DNA from: Oscillospiraceae bacterium
GTDB taxonomy: Bacteria; Bacillota_A; Clostridia; Oscillospirales; Oscillospiraceae
Assembly (NCBI GenBank): GCA_017936985.1
Contig: JAGBEM010000027.1
Span: 1-55,407 of the forward strand
Direction: 5' to 3'
DNA: 55,407 nt
The notes beneath the pieces were generated by a model. The model was given only the letters and a program-made list of their open reading frames with translations, ran no database searches and had not been told where the DNA came from. The translations under genes and the position numbers were made by a program. Positions 25,018-32,710 of this stretch are shown here, piece after piece (within the stretch, counting starts at the first letter, position 1; each line of letters opens with the position of its first letter).

Positions 25018-26757
25018 CTAGATGCTCTGTACAACCCAGTCCATCTGCTCACCGAAATACTCATTCTGCTGTAGCAGATAAACTGCATTGATCAGTGCCA
25101 CGACCATATCGACCTTGCCGTTTGATCGCTTTTTGTTCACATATCTGTTTTTGTTTGTATCGAATGTACATCTGGCATTTTCAAAATTGATTTCCAAAAG
25201 TTGGTTTTCCTCATACTGAAAATTGCCTTCCATAATCAGCTCATATAGCAGTTTCGTAGGTGGATGCAAGGTATCTGAATGCTGTCGCACAACGACCGTC
25301 TGGTAGCCTGCATGTTCCGGGTGCTGTGGTGTTGCCGAGCGGCCGCGTTCCCAGCGTTGGGCACTGGACATTGCATTGAACCGGTCATACGCAATCCCCG
25401 CCACGCTGACTCCATATTTCTCTTCAATGTCGAAAACAAAATCTTCAATCACACCATAGTCAACAATCTTGCCGCCACAGGCCACGCATTTCATTGCATC
25501 GATGAACCTGCGGTAATCGATGTGCTCTGCTGCGTTTTTCTCTTCTATGCGATCCTCCGGGATGAAAGCGATTACCTCAGCCCAAACTTTATCGTGACTT
25601 CCCATTCCTACCATAGCGACAGAACAGTTATCATTGCTTATGGCAAGGTCGCAGCCGAGATATACATTCATGCCAGTCCAGTCTAGCTTTTCCTCAGCTT
25701 TACAGGCACGTACCGCATCAATGGCAATATACGCCTCTGTTCCAATGCCCTGATAGGTGATATTGCAGTGCTTGCACAAGAAGTTCTCTCGCTCAGACTC
25801 TACCTCAATCGCACGATTGCGTTTCTTTAGAAGATCTTCCCATATCTCCGGGATCTCCAGAGCCGCAGGATTAGCATGCATGAGCACCGTATCATCGGTC
25901 ATCCAATCCTTCGGGTTATCCGGCTCAAACAAGAGCGCAAACACCGTCTTGTCCTGAATGACACCATCCAACACCCGCTTTGCGTAACTTACTTCATCCT
26001 CAAAGGGATTCTGTGTATTTGGGTACTTGGTTGATATGATCACACCCAGCTTGTTCCGTATGGTCAGCTGACCGGAACGCATAGCCTGTATGGCATATGG
26101 ATTTGGCAACGCTCCGGCTTCATCTGCAAGAAACGCAGACGGAAGTCGACCGTCTAGGCGGCTGTTGGAGTAATTCAGTGGGATATACAAAATATCCTTA
26201 GGCTTAAATGTGATGTCATTGAGCCGGATCTTGAAGTGGCGCTCCGGTTCTTCCTCCGGCCGCAGGGCCGGACTCGCCTTGATAATCTCCTCTATAGCAG
26301 ACTTAACTTCTCGGGACAGTGTGCCGTCTGGCGCAACAGAGAAGAACTTCGAAAACTTTGGTTCCAGGAAAAACAGCAATATAAACAGCACCGCAATGGT
26401 ATATGTCTTAAAGTTCTTTCTGGCAATCTCCAACACAGCGGTTTCATACTTCCGGCGCTTTGGATCTTCCCGGTACACCACGCTTAATGTAGCTATATAA
26501 AAAAGCCACTGATATCCGACGGATGCAGCATAAATGCTTTGCCCAGCTTTCAGACCCTTGGGCATTACCATCAGTTTCAGTAGCTTATCTATTTTGTTGA
26601 CGATCTTTGGGTTAATGCAGAACTCCGGATCAGAGCCATCTGCAATCGTTATGAATTCTTTTGCCTGCAGACATACATACTTTGGCGCCCGAGCCTCACC
26701 GGCCGCGACCTTGGCTGCATAAAGGTAACTGGGATGGGTTTTAATCTCCATCTTCAT
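25018..26757 (-). CDS. Terminase large subunit
   Basis: About 579 residues. The ATPase has a Walker-A-like ARKNFKT (about 113-119) and Walker B FLADEAG (about 210-216). The C-terminal RNase-H-like nuclease begins VYLGCDLAIS and continues with GVIEDFVFDIEEKYGVSVAGIAYDRFNA, supplying acidic metal ligands. It translocates DNA into the procapsid and cuts concatemers. Starts at 26760 (GTG), 26757 or 26751 are all possible. It overlaps the small subunit gene, so translation is probably coupled. Confidence 0.92.
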   Translation of the reverse strand: MKMEIKTHPSYLYAAKVAAGEARAPKYVCLQAKEFITIADGSDPEFCINPKIVNKIDKLLKLMVMPKGLKAGQSIYAASVGYQWLFYIATLSVVYREDPKRRKYETAVLEIARKNFKTYTIAVLFILLFFLEPKFSKFFSVAPDGTLSREVKSAIEEIIKASPALRPEEEPERHFKIRLNDITFKPKDILYIPLNYSNSRLDGRLPSAFLADEAGALPNPYAIQAMRSGQLTIRNKLGVIISTKYPNTQNPFEDEVSYAKRVLDGVIQDKTVFALLFEPDNPKDWMTDDTVLMHANPAALEIPEIWEDLLKKRNRAIEVESERENFLCKHCNITYQGIGTEAYIAIDAVRACKAEEKLDWTGMNVYLGCDLAISNDNCSVAMVGMGSHDKVWAEVIAFIPEDRIEEKNAAEHIDYRRFIDAMKCVACGGKIVDYGVIEDFVFDIEEKYGVSVAGIAYDRFNAMSSAQRWERGRSATPQHPEHAGYQTVVVRQHSDTLHPPTKLLYELIMEGNFQYEENQLLEINFENARCTFDTNKNRYVNKKRSNGKVDMVVALINAVYLLQQNEYFGEQMDWVVQSI

Positions 26758-27208
26758 CACCGCCTAGCACAGCCGCCAGAGGATCTGTTTCCTTTGCTTT
26801 GTTAGCTGCCGCCACAATACCGAGCTTTGCTCTGGCCTGCGGAGATAATCCCAGTTCATTGCAGCCCTGGCGGAAGTCAGACCAGTATTTTCCACGAACA
26901 CCGGCGGTATCTTTGTCCATCATCATCGCCGGATTTTTGTTTACCATGACATCAATCTCAGCGATCCTGTCCGCCGCCACGGCAGTTGCTGTCAGCACAT
27001 AGGCATCCAGCTCACCGAGTACACCTGCTTCCGCAAGGATCTTGCGGATCGTGTTGAAAATTTTGCGCTGATTGGTGGTCAATTTATAGGCCGGTTGCAC
27101 GTTCTTTGCATTACCCTTTAGCTTATTTTCAGCCGTTTTTCGGTCACTTTTTTCCTGTTTTCCGATCTTGCCTGTACCGGCTTCTGCCGGCTTTGCTGGT
27201 CTTGCCAT
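26741..27208 (-). CDS. Terminase small subunit (P27 family)
   Basis: 155 residues. Basic N-terminus (MARPAKPAEAGTGKIGKQEKSDRKTAENKLKG), then helices with TTNQRKIFNTIRKILAEAGVLGELDAYVLTATAVAADRI and the C-terminal LGLSPQARAKLGI, typical of P27-type small terminases. It recognises packaging sites (cos-type phages commonly use this family) and recruits the large subunit. Confidence 0.88.
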   Translation of the reverse strand: MARPAKPAEAGTGKIGKQEKSDRKTAENKLKGNAKNVQPAYKLTTNQRKIFNTIRKILAEAGVLGELDAYVLTATAVAADRIAEIDVMVNKNPAMMMDKDTAGVRGKYWSDFRQGCNELGLSPQARAKLGIVAAANKAKETDPLAAVLGGDEDGD

Positions 27209-27380
27209 AGCATTTCAACTCCTATCGTAAAATACTTTGTATTTTAATTTTTCTAAACACCTCACCTGGCAAGATCGGATTTTCAGAACCCACCACGGTT
27301 CTTTCCTGAAATTTTATTTCTGGCACTTGCATTCTTCCGAGTGGCACGGTGGGTGTCGAGCAACGGTCTCTCCCTCTGGT

Positions 27381-27420
27381 AGAGGGCCCCCGGGGGGGTG
27401 CCTCCGCGCCCCTCGACCCC
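27381..27420. other. Candidate cos/packaging region
   Basis: Between the HNH gene and the small terminase gene lies about 215 nt without ORFs, with an unusually G/C-rich stretch (GGGCCCCCGGGGGGGTG) next to A/T-rich DNA. HNH-cos-terS-terL is a common order in cos phages. The exact nick sites cannot be read from the sequence. Confidence 0.35.
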
Positions 27421-27423
27421 CGG

Positions 27424-27795
27424 TCAACCGGGCAGCTTCGGCAGGGTCATGGCCAGCTCATGCAGCAACTGTCGGTCGTGCTGTCCTGCGTCTGCTTCTC
27501 TGTGATGCGGATCGCAAAGAGTAATGCACCACTCTGGATCAGCTGCGTGGTCCATGGATTCTTCCAGCGGCACGATGTGATGGGTAGACAAGTCATAAGG
27601 CATCAATGCTCCTGCCGCCAGGCACAGCCGGCACAGGTGCAAATCCCTCGCGTTCACAACCTGTCTTGTCCGCTTCCAAAGTCCAGTGTTCCGAAATCGC
27701 TGCGCCCTAGTATTCTTTCTGTGTGGCTGCGGCTTCATTGGGCAAGTAAAGCCCAGTGGATGGATCCGGCCGCACCACTTGCACGACTGCTGCAT
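27424..27795 (-). CDS. HNH endonuclease (terminase-associated)
   Basis: 123 residues from MQQSCKWCGRIHP. Zinc-binding CxxC pairs (CKWC; CRLC) and the HNH signature STHHIVPLEE ... CITLCDPHHREAD are clear. HNH proteins beside terminase genes assist DNA cleavage during packaging in several phages. GGAGGTGA precedes the ATG at 27795; a longer version from 27813 would include it. Confidence 0.85.
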   Translation of the reverse strand: MQQSCKWCGRIHPLGFTCPMKPQPHRKNTRAQRFRNTGLWKRTRQVVNARDLHLCRLCLAAGALMPYDLSTHHIVPLEESMDHAADPEWCITLCDPHHREADAGQHDRQLLHELAMTLPKLPG

Positions 27796-27859
27796 TTCCT
27801 CACCTCCGGGCATAAAAATACCGCCACAGGAAATCCCATGACGGTTTAGGCATTAAAGA

Positions 27860-27947
27860 AGGGCACATTGCTGTGCCCTAAGCAAATGTCCGGATTTCAA
27901 CCGGAGCCCCGGCTAACACCGTGTACTCACCCTATACGACTATTTGC
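27860..27947 (-). ncRNA. Candidate structured RNA element upstream of the HNH gene
   Basis: On the minus strand GCAAAT (27942-27947) pairs with ATTTGC (27882-27887). It encloses a T-arm-like hairpin TCCGG-TTGAAAT-CCGGA and further G/C-rich segments, followed by an 8-bp hairpin with GCAA tetraloop (27860-27879) and TCTTTAA. The element starts at the stop codon of the preceding gene. It is not a valid tRNA (no anticodon arm). It could be a leader, attenuator or packaging-related RNA; I do not recognise its class. Confidence 0.4.
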
Positions 27948-28323
27948 CTTGCTTATTATACCAGGTTTTCAGGACGAAAGCAACCATCGCTTTTTCTTTT
28001 GCTGACAACCCCGTTGTTCCGCCTTCGTCATGTTCATAACCGTAATGCGTATGAGGTCGCTTTCCATCATGCGAATGCGATAAATCAATGGATTTTTTAC
28101 GCTTACCTTCGTCTGTATAGTAGGTAATCGAAACCGGTTTGTTTTTCTCGTTAATTGTGACATAGACCCGACCTTTAGTCTTTGTCTCCTGGGGTGTTTT
28201 TGCAGCAGTACTATCGTTGTACCGAACAAACTTTATGTTCCCCTCCGTTAGGAGCGTGGTGTATTCTGTGCCATAAATTTTACCCTTTGTAGAAATCCCA
28301 CTCGACGAACCTCTACCACCCAT
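27940..28323 (-). CDS. Small protein with toxin-like C-terminal domain, unknown function
   Basis: 127 residues beginning MGGRGSSSG, the sequence with which many phage head-associated proteins and their toxin-tailed relatives begin. It then has a basic beta-rich region (KGRVYVTINEKNKPVSITYYTDEGKRKKSIDLSHSHDGKRPHTHYGYEH) rich in His, reminiscent of the small RNase-like domains at the ends of polymorphic toxins and MuF proteins. No signal peptide is seen, and no immunity gene is recognisable nearby. The toxin idea is weak inference. Confidence 0.55.
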   Translation of the reverse strand: MGGRGSSSGISTKGKIYGTEYTTLLTEGNIKFVRYNDSTAAKTPQETKTKGRVYVTINEKNKPVSITYYTDEGKRKKSIDLSHSHDGKRPHTHYGYEHDEGGTTGLSAKEKAMVAFVLKTWYNKQGK

Positions 28324-28945
28324 CGCATAACGCCTCCCGCATCTCCTCTGAGAATGATTTTACCCGCACTATATTTTGTCTGCACTCATCTGGAACTTGT
28401 CCATAGAACAATATGGACTGCGGACGAAGCTTGTCTATCATAACCTCATAACCTTCAAGAAACAGTCTCTTTCGTTCTTTACTGTTCTGGGTGCCAATAG
28501 ACGACACGGCAACCACAGCGCCGACAGGCTCTCCATCAAAGCACCACGAGAAACTTTCCCGGGTGCTCCAGCTGATTGTAGGTATCACTGTCATTCCCAT
28601 GGATTGCCAGTAAGCCCCAAGCCAATGCTTGCGGTAGTGATTGTAGATCTGCAATGCCGTGGGCATGTCTGTGTATGTAGAGAAGTCAGGCGAACAGATA
28701 GCAGCAAAGCGGCTGAGCATCTGCAAATATCTGTCCGGTTGATTCCAGCAACGGGCAAACTGATAGTCATCCACAAAGAAGTGCAGCCCTTTGCGCTCCG
28801 GACAAGCCTCTGTTTTTGCGTAATTGAACGACCGCCACTCCGTTGGCAGCGACAATGTCACCGGTCGAATCTGCGGAATGTCGTAATTTCCAGCACCCGG
28901 AAAGATGGCTTTTTCAAGATTCTCTAGTCCCTTGATCACTGCCAC
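28313..28945 (-). CDS. DUF4417-like phage protein
   Basis: 210 residues. FPGAGNYDIPQIRP near the start, FFVDDYQFARCWNQPDRYLQML, and SPDFSTYTDMPTALQIYNHYRKHWLGAYWQ are recognisable DUF4417 segments. The family is frequent in Firmicutes phages and mobile elements, and its function is unknown. It overlaps the start of the downstream 127-residue gene by 11 nt. Confidence 0.75.
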   Translation of the reverse strand: MAVIKGLENLEKAIFPGAGNYDIPQIRPVTLSLPTEWRSFNYAKTEACPERKGLHFFVDDYQFARCWNQPDRYLQMLSRFAAICSPDFSTYTDMPTALQIYNHYRKHWLGAYWQSMGMTVIPTISWSTRESFSWCFDGEPVGAVVAVSSIGTQNSKERKRLFLEGYEVMIDKLRPQSILFYGQVPDECRQNIVRVKSFSEEMREALCDGW

Positions 28946-28975
28946 CCCTCCTATCCTCAGCCTCTCACACTATCT

Positions 28976-29458
28976 TTATATCACAGATTTTTGGCTCTGG
29001 GAGTCCGTAATTTCATTCCCCATGTCTTTTGAGAGATGAGAATTGTATTCATCCGCCGAAAGGAAGCCGTATGTATGCCCCACAAGCAGGACAAACTGCC
29101 ATCTGTATCTTCGCGCTGTTCTGTCAGATATGTTCAACGCCTGCGCTGCACCCGCAATGCTGTATGAATATCCCCAAAGGGTCAGCTTGACAACATCCAG
29201 TCGCAGCTTTCCGTCCGGAAGGATCTTTGTTTGCCTTATTGCTTCGTGTACAGCATCATATTCCTTTTGCTCTTGCCTGGGTAACTGACGTAGAGCGACA
29301 TTCTCAATGGTTCTGGATGCGCCACCACCCATAGGCATACCGCTTATATTGACTGTGATCCTCTGCTCGTGCAATTCTTTCAAGGCAGCTCGTTTAGCCG
29401 GATAGTCACGAATGATATTCAGCACAAAAGGCCACCAGTTATATCTAGGCTTGCTCAT
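28976..29458 (-). CDS. Putative late-gene transcription regulator (ArpU/DUF722-like)
   Basis: 160 residues with a predicted helix-turn-helix near 104-124 (SYSIAGAAQALNISDRTARRYRWQF). It sits as the last early gene before the packaging genes, the usual place of ArpU/RinA-like activators of late transcription. Family assignment is from position and the HTH only. Confidence 0.6.
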   Translation of the reverse strand: MSKPRYNWWPFVLNIIRDYPAKRAALKELHEQRITVNISGMPMGGGASRTIENVALRQLPRQEQKEYDAVHEAIRQTKILPDGKLRLDVVKLTLWGYSYSIAGAAQALNISDRTARRYRWQFVLLVGHTYGFLSADEYNSHLSKDMGNEITDSQSQKSVI

Positions 29459-29518
29459 ATACGCAACACTCTCCTCTCATTTCGGGTTTTGTTCTAAAAC
29501 TTTACACATTTCCAAGGC

Positions 29519-30304
29519 TTAATCTAACCGGCCCGCATGCCGGTGTTGCTCGCTCTTTTCTTTTCGTGAAGTTTTAGGAATTACGACATATTTAAAATAG
29601 ATACAGCCATATTTCGTGGCCTTAATGTCCACCAGCTTGTACCCCTTTGGTGCAACAGGCGGTCTTTTTTCAGAGTAGCCGCCACGGATATGGACTTCCG
29701 TTGCAGGCTCCTTATCCGGCTTCCGTGCGTTTTTTGTCCGAAAGTACCGGTGTCCGCCTACCTCTTCTGTCCAGTGATTAAACAGGTAGTTTGCCAACCC
29801 CGTGTAGTCCTGTCCGTGGTCTACGCCATCGTACCAGCAATGCTCCCGCAAATGCTCGGGGTGTCGTACCTGTCCATATTTCCACTTCTTTTTAATAAAC
29901 TCCTCTGGGATGCCTTCTGACACCATGTGAAAGTGGATTCTGTTTGTGGATTTTCCCCTACCCATATAGAGAAAGATCACGGCATCCGGATAGGCTCGCT
30001 TTAATGCTTGTACAAACCGCTTGCGCACAATTTTGGCTTCTTCAAATGTATGTACCTCCCACTCATCGTCAAATGTGGGAGTGCAGTATATAGATGTAGG
30101 TGAGAAATTGGCATGGAACTGGCGCAAATGATTCCGACGCGAGATCTCAGTTTTGAATTTGAGATATGCTTCTTCGCTTTCAAACCGATCCTTACGGATT
30201 TTTTCCGGATCGTACTCCTCGATGTTTTTTACTCCATCTGACACATTATGAACGACCTGCTCACAGATCGCTCCCATAAAGAAACGGCGCTTCATTTGTT
30301 TCAC
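29519..30304 (-). CDS. HUH-type (rolling-circle-like) replication protein
   Basis: 261 residues. Motif-1-like TSIYCTPTFDDE, the metal-binding HUH motif RIHFHMVSEG, and a later conserved YTGLANYLFNHW (motif-3-like, with candidate nucleophile Tyr) follow in the order found in Rep/HUH endonucleases. Such enzymes nick one strand through a tyrosine-DNA bond to start replication. The GTG at 30304 with AGGAGGG was taken as start. It may initiate phage replication. The downstream catalytic Tyr is an inference from spacing. Confidence 0.7.
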   Translation of the reverse strand: MKQMKRRFFMGAICEQVVHNVSDGVKNIEEYDPEKIRKDRFESEEAYLKFKTEISRRNHLRQFHANFSPTSIYCTPTFDDEWEVHTFEEAKIVRKRFVQALKRAYPDAVIFLYMGRGKSTNRIHFHMVSEGIPEEFIKKKWKYGQVRHPEHLREHCWYDGVDHGQDYTGLANYLFNHWTEEVGGHRYFRTKNARKPDKEPATEVHIRGGYSEKRPPVAPKGYKLVDIKATKYGCIYFKYVVIPKTSRKEKSEQHRHAGRLD

Positions 30305-30385
30305 AGGAATACCCTCCTTTTTCTCTTACCGCAGATTCCGACATAGGCCTGGAATCCCAGGCCCATGGCGCAGGCTGCGCTTTTA

Positions 30386-30601
30386 TCAATGCTTTGTTTT
30401 ATGCAGCACTCTGTTTTTCTCTGTCAATTGCTCAGGATAAAATACTTCTCTGGATTTTCCAATCGGCCCGTCAAATTCTAAAACGACATAACGTCCTTTA
30501 GGATGTATGTAAGCCACTTTTCCCACCAGCGATACGCTCGGCCCTTCTTTCATTTTTGCAAATACCGGCTTCACTCTGTAGCACTGATTCAGTTCAACCA
30601 T
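30386..30601 (-). CDS. Small hypothetical phage protein
   Basis: 71 residues from MVELNQCYRVKPVFAKMKEG. The predicted fold is mostly beta strands (VGKVAYIHPKGRYVVLEFDG), compatible with a small SH3/OB-like barrel. GGGAGG precedes the ATG at 30601, and it overlaps the end of the DUF1064 gene start region by about 2 nt, so the two are probably translationally coupled. No function recognised. Confidence 0.6.
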   Translation of the reverse strand: MVELNQCYRVKPVFAKMKEGPSVSLVGKVAYIHPKGRYVVLEFDGPIGKSREVFYPEQLTEKNRVLHKTKH

Positions 30602-30603
30602 TC

Positions 30604-31128
30604 TCAAACCTCCCTGATGACATAGCCCTTATCAGCCATCATCTTATACTTATTGATATACACTCTGGTTCTGGTTCCTTTGGCCTTAACATCTTCGATT
30701 ATCCGCTCTCCCAGATGTGTGCGCCAATAAGCCATATCGTCAAAAGACACTGTTGTTGGGATATATCCCCCGCTCCAAACCACCGTGTATGTGAAATCTG
30801 CTTTATACCGTATGGCTTGAATCCGTTCTCCGCTGGATGTGGTATATGCCTCCTGCAGAGTAAAATCTTGTTGTAGGCGTAGATCTGCTATAACGCCCTC
30901 CCGGAGTGCATCCAGCAAAGCCACAAAACGTTTTGCTTCTTTTTGAGAATCGAAGGTAATTCCATTGACCTCCGTTTTCTTGTTGCCATATTTAGTGCTG
31001 CCCGCCACCGAGGCAGATTTCGCAGATGATGCCATAATTTTAACCGCCACCTGCTGCCGCATCCCTGCCGGCAGATCTGACATACTATCGTATCTTAATC
31101 CACCCATTCCTTCGCTCTCCTGTTCCAT
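30604..31128 (-). CDS. DUF1064-family protein (putative phage resolvase-like nuclease)
   Basis: 174 residues from MEQESEGMGGLRY. KYGNKKTEVNGITFDSQKEAKRFVALLDALREGVIADLRLQQDF, then YKADFTYTV and VEDVKAKGTRT match DUF1064, whose members share a restriction-endonuclease-like core and are often annotated as Holliday-junction resolvases. GGAGG stands 7 nt before the ATG at 31128; the longer frame back to 31191 lacks this. It overlaps the Lar-like ORF. Confidence 0.75.
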   Translation of the reverse strand: MEQESEGMGGLRYDSMSDLPAGMRQQVAVKIMASSAKSASVAGSTKYGNKKTEVNGITFDSQKEAKRFVALLDALREGVIADLRLQQDFTLQEAYTTSSGERIQAIRYKADFTYTVVWSGGYIPTTVSFDDMAYWRTHLGERIIEDVKAKGTRTRVYINKYKMMADKGYVIREV

Positions 31129-31345
31129 GCATCGACCTCCAACTTTGGTGTGGAGTGCATTTCCGTAAAGGCCGTACCGCAACAGGGACAATCAGGATCT
31201 TCGCCGGCAACAAAATACTCACCGCAGCAGTAACCCAAACGGGGCACCCTTCTGCACCGAGGACATGGGCGCAGTCCCCAGAGACTTTGCAGCAGGCAAT
31301 TGCAACCAGCACTGCAAAGACGATCACAGCAATTATGTACCCCAT
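31085..31345 (-). CDS. Small membrane protein overlapping a Lar-like ORF
   Basis: 86 residues starting MGYIIAVIVFAVLVAIACC, a strong N-terminal membrane helix. Its ATG lies 2 nt after the stop of the small Cys-rich gene with GAGGA upstream. Only the first ~25 residues look natural. The rest is the out-of-frame reading of the zinc-ribbon ORF on the same strand, so the native protein may once have been shorter or the two genes may have been joined by a deletion. Confidence 0.45.
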   Translation of the reverse strand: MGYIIAVIVFAVLVAIACCKVSGDCAHVLGAEGCPVWVTAAVSILLPAKILIVPVAVRPLRKCTPHQSWRSMHGTGERRNGWIKIR

Positions 31346-31355
31346 AATCAAGCAT
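31095..31355 (-). CDS. Lar-like zinc-ribbon protein, start unclear
   Basis: From about residue 28 the frame reads LRPCPRCRRVPRLGYCC...DCPCCGTAFTE...LEVDAWNRRAKEWVD. This is the Cys-Xaa2-Cys ribbon and terminal AWNRR motif of Lar/restriction-alleviation-like proteins of Gram-positive phages. No ATG, GTG or TTG sits just before the conserved part; only the ATG at 31355 (next to, not downstream of, a GAGG) or CTG codons are available. It is either a translationally coupled overlapping gene or a decayed one. Confidence 0.45.
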   Translation of the reverse strand: MLDYGVHNCCDRLCSAGCNCLLQSLWGLRPCPRCRRVPRLGYCCGEYFVAGEDPDCPCCGTAFTEMHSTPKLEVDAWNRRAKEWVD

Positions 31356-31476
31356 CCTCGGTATCTGCCTGTTCCATGCATTGCAGGCAGGTCTTGCCGT
31401 GTTTCTCGCAGTCAGCCTGCTGATGCTCCGCAACATCTTCCAGTGGGCAATCCCACCACTTACAATAAAATGGCAT
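31348..31476 (-). CDS. 42-residue Cys-rich phage protein
   Basis: MPFYCKWWDCPLEDVAEHQQ followed by a Cys-rich end. Cysteines at 5, 10, 23, 30 and 33 plus histidines suggest a zinc-binding micro-domain. AGGAGG lies 8 nt upstream of the ATG at 31476, and the gene begins 2 nt after the reverse transcriptase stop codon, so it is likely on the same transcript. Confidence 0.6.
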   Translation of the reverse strand: MPFYCKWWDCPLEDVAEHQQADCEKHGKTCLQCMEQADTEDA

Positions 31477-31477
31477 T

Positions 31478-32509
31478 TTACTTTCCTCCTAATATTTGAT
31501 TGATTTTCTCATCCATTGTCTTTCCCAAGCGATAGCAGTTGCCATGGGAGATGTGGTTTTTGTACGCCCCGTAGGATGCGCAGAATTTCTTCTCCGGCAA
31601 CTTTCCATCGGCTACCAGCTTCGCCATCCGCACGAATTTACGCTGCGCATTCCGTTTATTTTGGTTCCTGACTTTCCGAATCACTTTGCCTTCTTCGGTA
31701 ATGTAGGTGTGGAAACCCAAATAATTGACGCCATTCTTAAACGGGAAGATCTGCGTCTTTCCATTTAAGGTCAGATCCAGCGTTTCCAGATACGCCGTTA
31801 CGGCTTCCAGGCAATCCTGTAGATACTCTTTGCTTGGGTAGATCAGCCAGAAGTCGTCCATATACCGGCCGTAGTATTCGATCCCCAGTTCGTGACAGAT
31901 CAGCTTATCCATGCCGTCCAGGTACATAAGCCCGAAGGCTTGGCTGATTTGATTACCCAGCGGCACTCCCTTGCCCTCTGTGCTGTCAATGAACTGATCG
32001 CATAGCCAGCAGATGTCCGGGTCGTACCCGAAATGATAGTGCACAATATCCTTCAGCTGATCGTGGGATATGCTGTAAAAGAATTTGCGGACATCGCACT
32101 TGAGAATGTACCCCGCCATACCATAGCGGGAATAGAATTGCTGCATCTGCTCGCTGAGCCGGTCCAGGCCGAATAAGGTGCCTTTCCCCTTCTGGCCAGC
32201 GCAGTTATCGTAGAGAAATACGCTCTGCAGTCTCGGTAACAGTACATTGTCACACAGACTGTGCTGTATGACCTTATCTTTAAAGGAGGAAGTCTGGATA
32301 ATACGCTCCTTCGGCTCATACACCTTAAACTCAGCATAGCCGGACACCCGGTAGTTCTTATTCCGGAGCTGAGCGATCAGTAAATTTACGCCATCCAGTG
32401 CTGCCAGGTTAAACCGGGCGGCACTTTTCTTATAGCCTTTGCCGCACTTTGCTTTGCGGAAAGCCCGGTACATATTATGAAAATCCGTTACCTTCTCGAA
32501 ATCGGTCAT
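31478..32509 (-). CDS. DGR reverse transcriptase
   Basis: 343 residues. RT motifs: LKCDVRKFFYSI with catalytic Asp139; GVPLGNQISQ (181-190), the L/I-G-x-x-x-SQ form characteristic of DGR and related RTs; YGRYMDD (213-219) with the catalytic Asp pair; and NGVNYLGFHTY as the thumb-proximal motif. The protein has RT plus thumb only, without maturase or endonuclease domains, as in DGR RTs. It would copy the template RNA (32613-32679) into cDNA with errors at adenines, together with the Avd-like protein. AGAGGG lies upstream of the ATG. Confidence 0.95.
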   Translation of the reverse strand: MTDFEKVTDFHNMYRAFRKAKCGKGYKKSAARFNLAALDGVNLLIAQLRNKNYRVSGYAEFKVYEPKERIIQTSSFKDKVIQHSLCDNVLLPRLQSVFLYDNCAGQKGKGTLFGLDRLSEQMQQFYSRYGMAGYILKCDVRKFFYSISHDQLKDIVHYHFGYDPDICWLCDQFIDSTEGKGVPLGNQISQAFGLMYLDGMDKLICHELGIEYYGRYMDDFWLIYPSKEYLQDCLEAVTAYLETLDLTLNGKTQIFPFKNGVNYLGFHTYITEEGKVIRKVRNQNKRNAQRKFVRMAKLVADGKLPEKKFCASYGAYKNHISHGNCYRLGKTMDEKINQILGGK

Positions 32510-32612
32510 ACAGCATAGCCCTCTTTGTTTATCCTCGCGGAAAGGTTGTGCGTTCTTTTGATGTGGCGTATGGATTTCGGCTTATGCCTACTCTGTCGAA
32601 CATTCCATCAAT

Positions 32613-32679
32613 ACGGGCGCACGCCGTTGTCGTTGTTGTTGTAGTGGTTGTTGTTGATGTAGCCAGACGGCGAAACGCA
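32613..32679 (-). repeat. DGR template repeat (TR)
   Basis: In coding orientation it would read CVSPSGYINNNHYNNNDNGVRP. It is full of AAC codons, the codon best placed to yield 15 amino acids when both adenines vary. All 19 adenines lie in the central 36 nt. The flanks (TGCGTTTCGCCGTCTGGC and GGCGTGCGCCCGT) have none and are identical in both VRs; the G/C-only right flank is the likely initiation-of-homology (IMH-like) site. It lies 104 nt upstream of the RT gene in non-coding sequence. Confidence 0.95.
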
Positions 32680-32710
32680 AAGGAAAAATACAACGCACAG
32701 CCTGGGTATC

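Noticed and set aside
27882..27947. Possible tRNA on the minus strand
   Set aside because: A T-arm-like hairpin and end pairing exist, but D and anticodon arms cannot be formed and the length is only about 66 nt; kept as an unclassified structured RNA.
27940..28323. Toxin-antitoxin or polymorphic toxin call for the MGGRGSSSG protein
   Set aside because: Only weak resemblance in His/basic C-terminal segment; no secretion domain and no immunity gene, so left as unknown.
32620..32660. GTT/TTG-rich stretch that looks like a microsatellite
   Set aside because: It is the minus-strand AAC-codon core of the DGR template repeat; its flanks match both variable repeats exactly.
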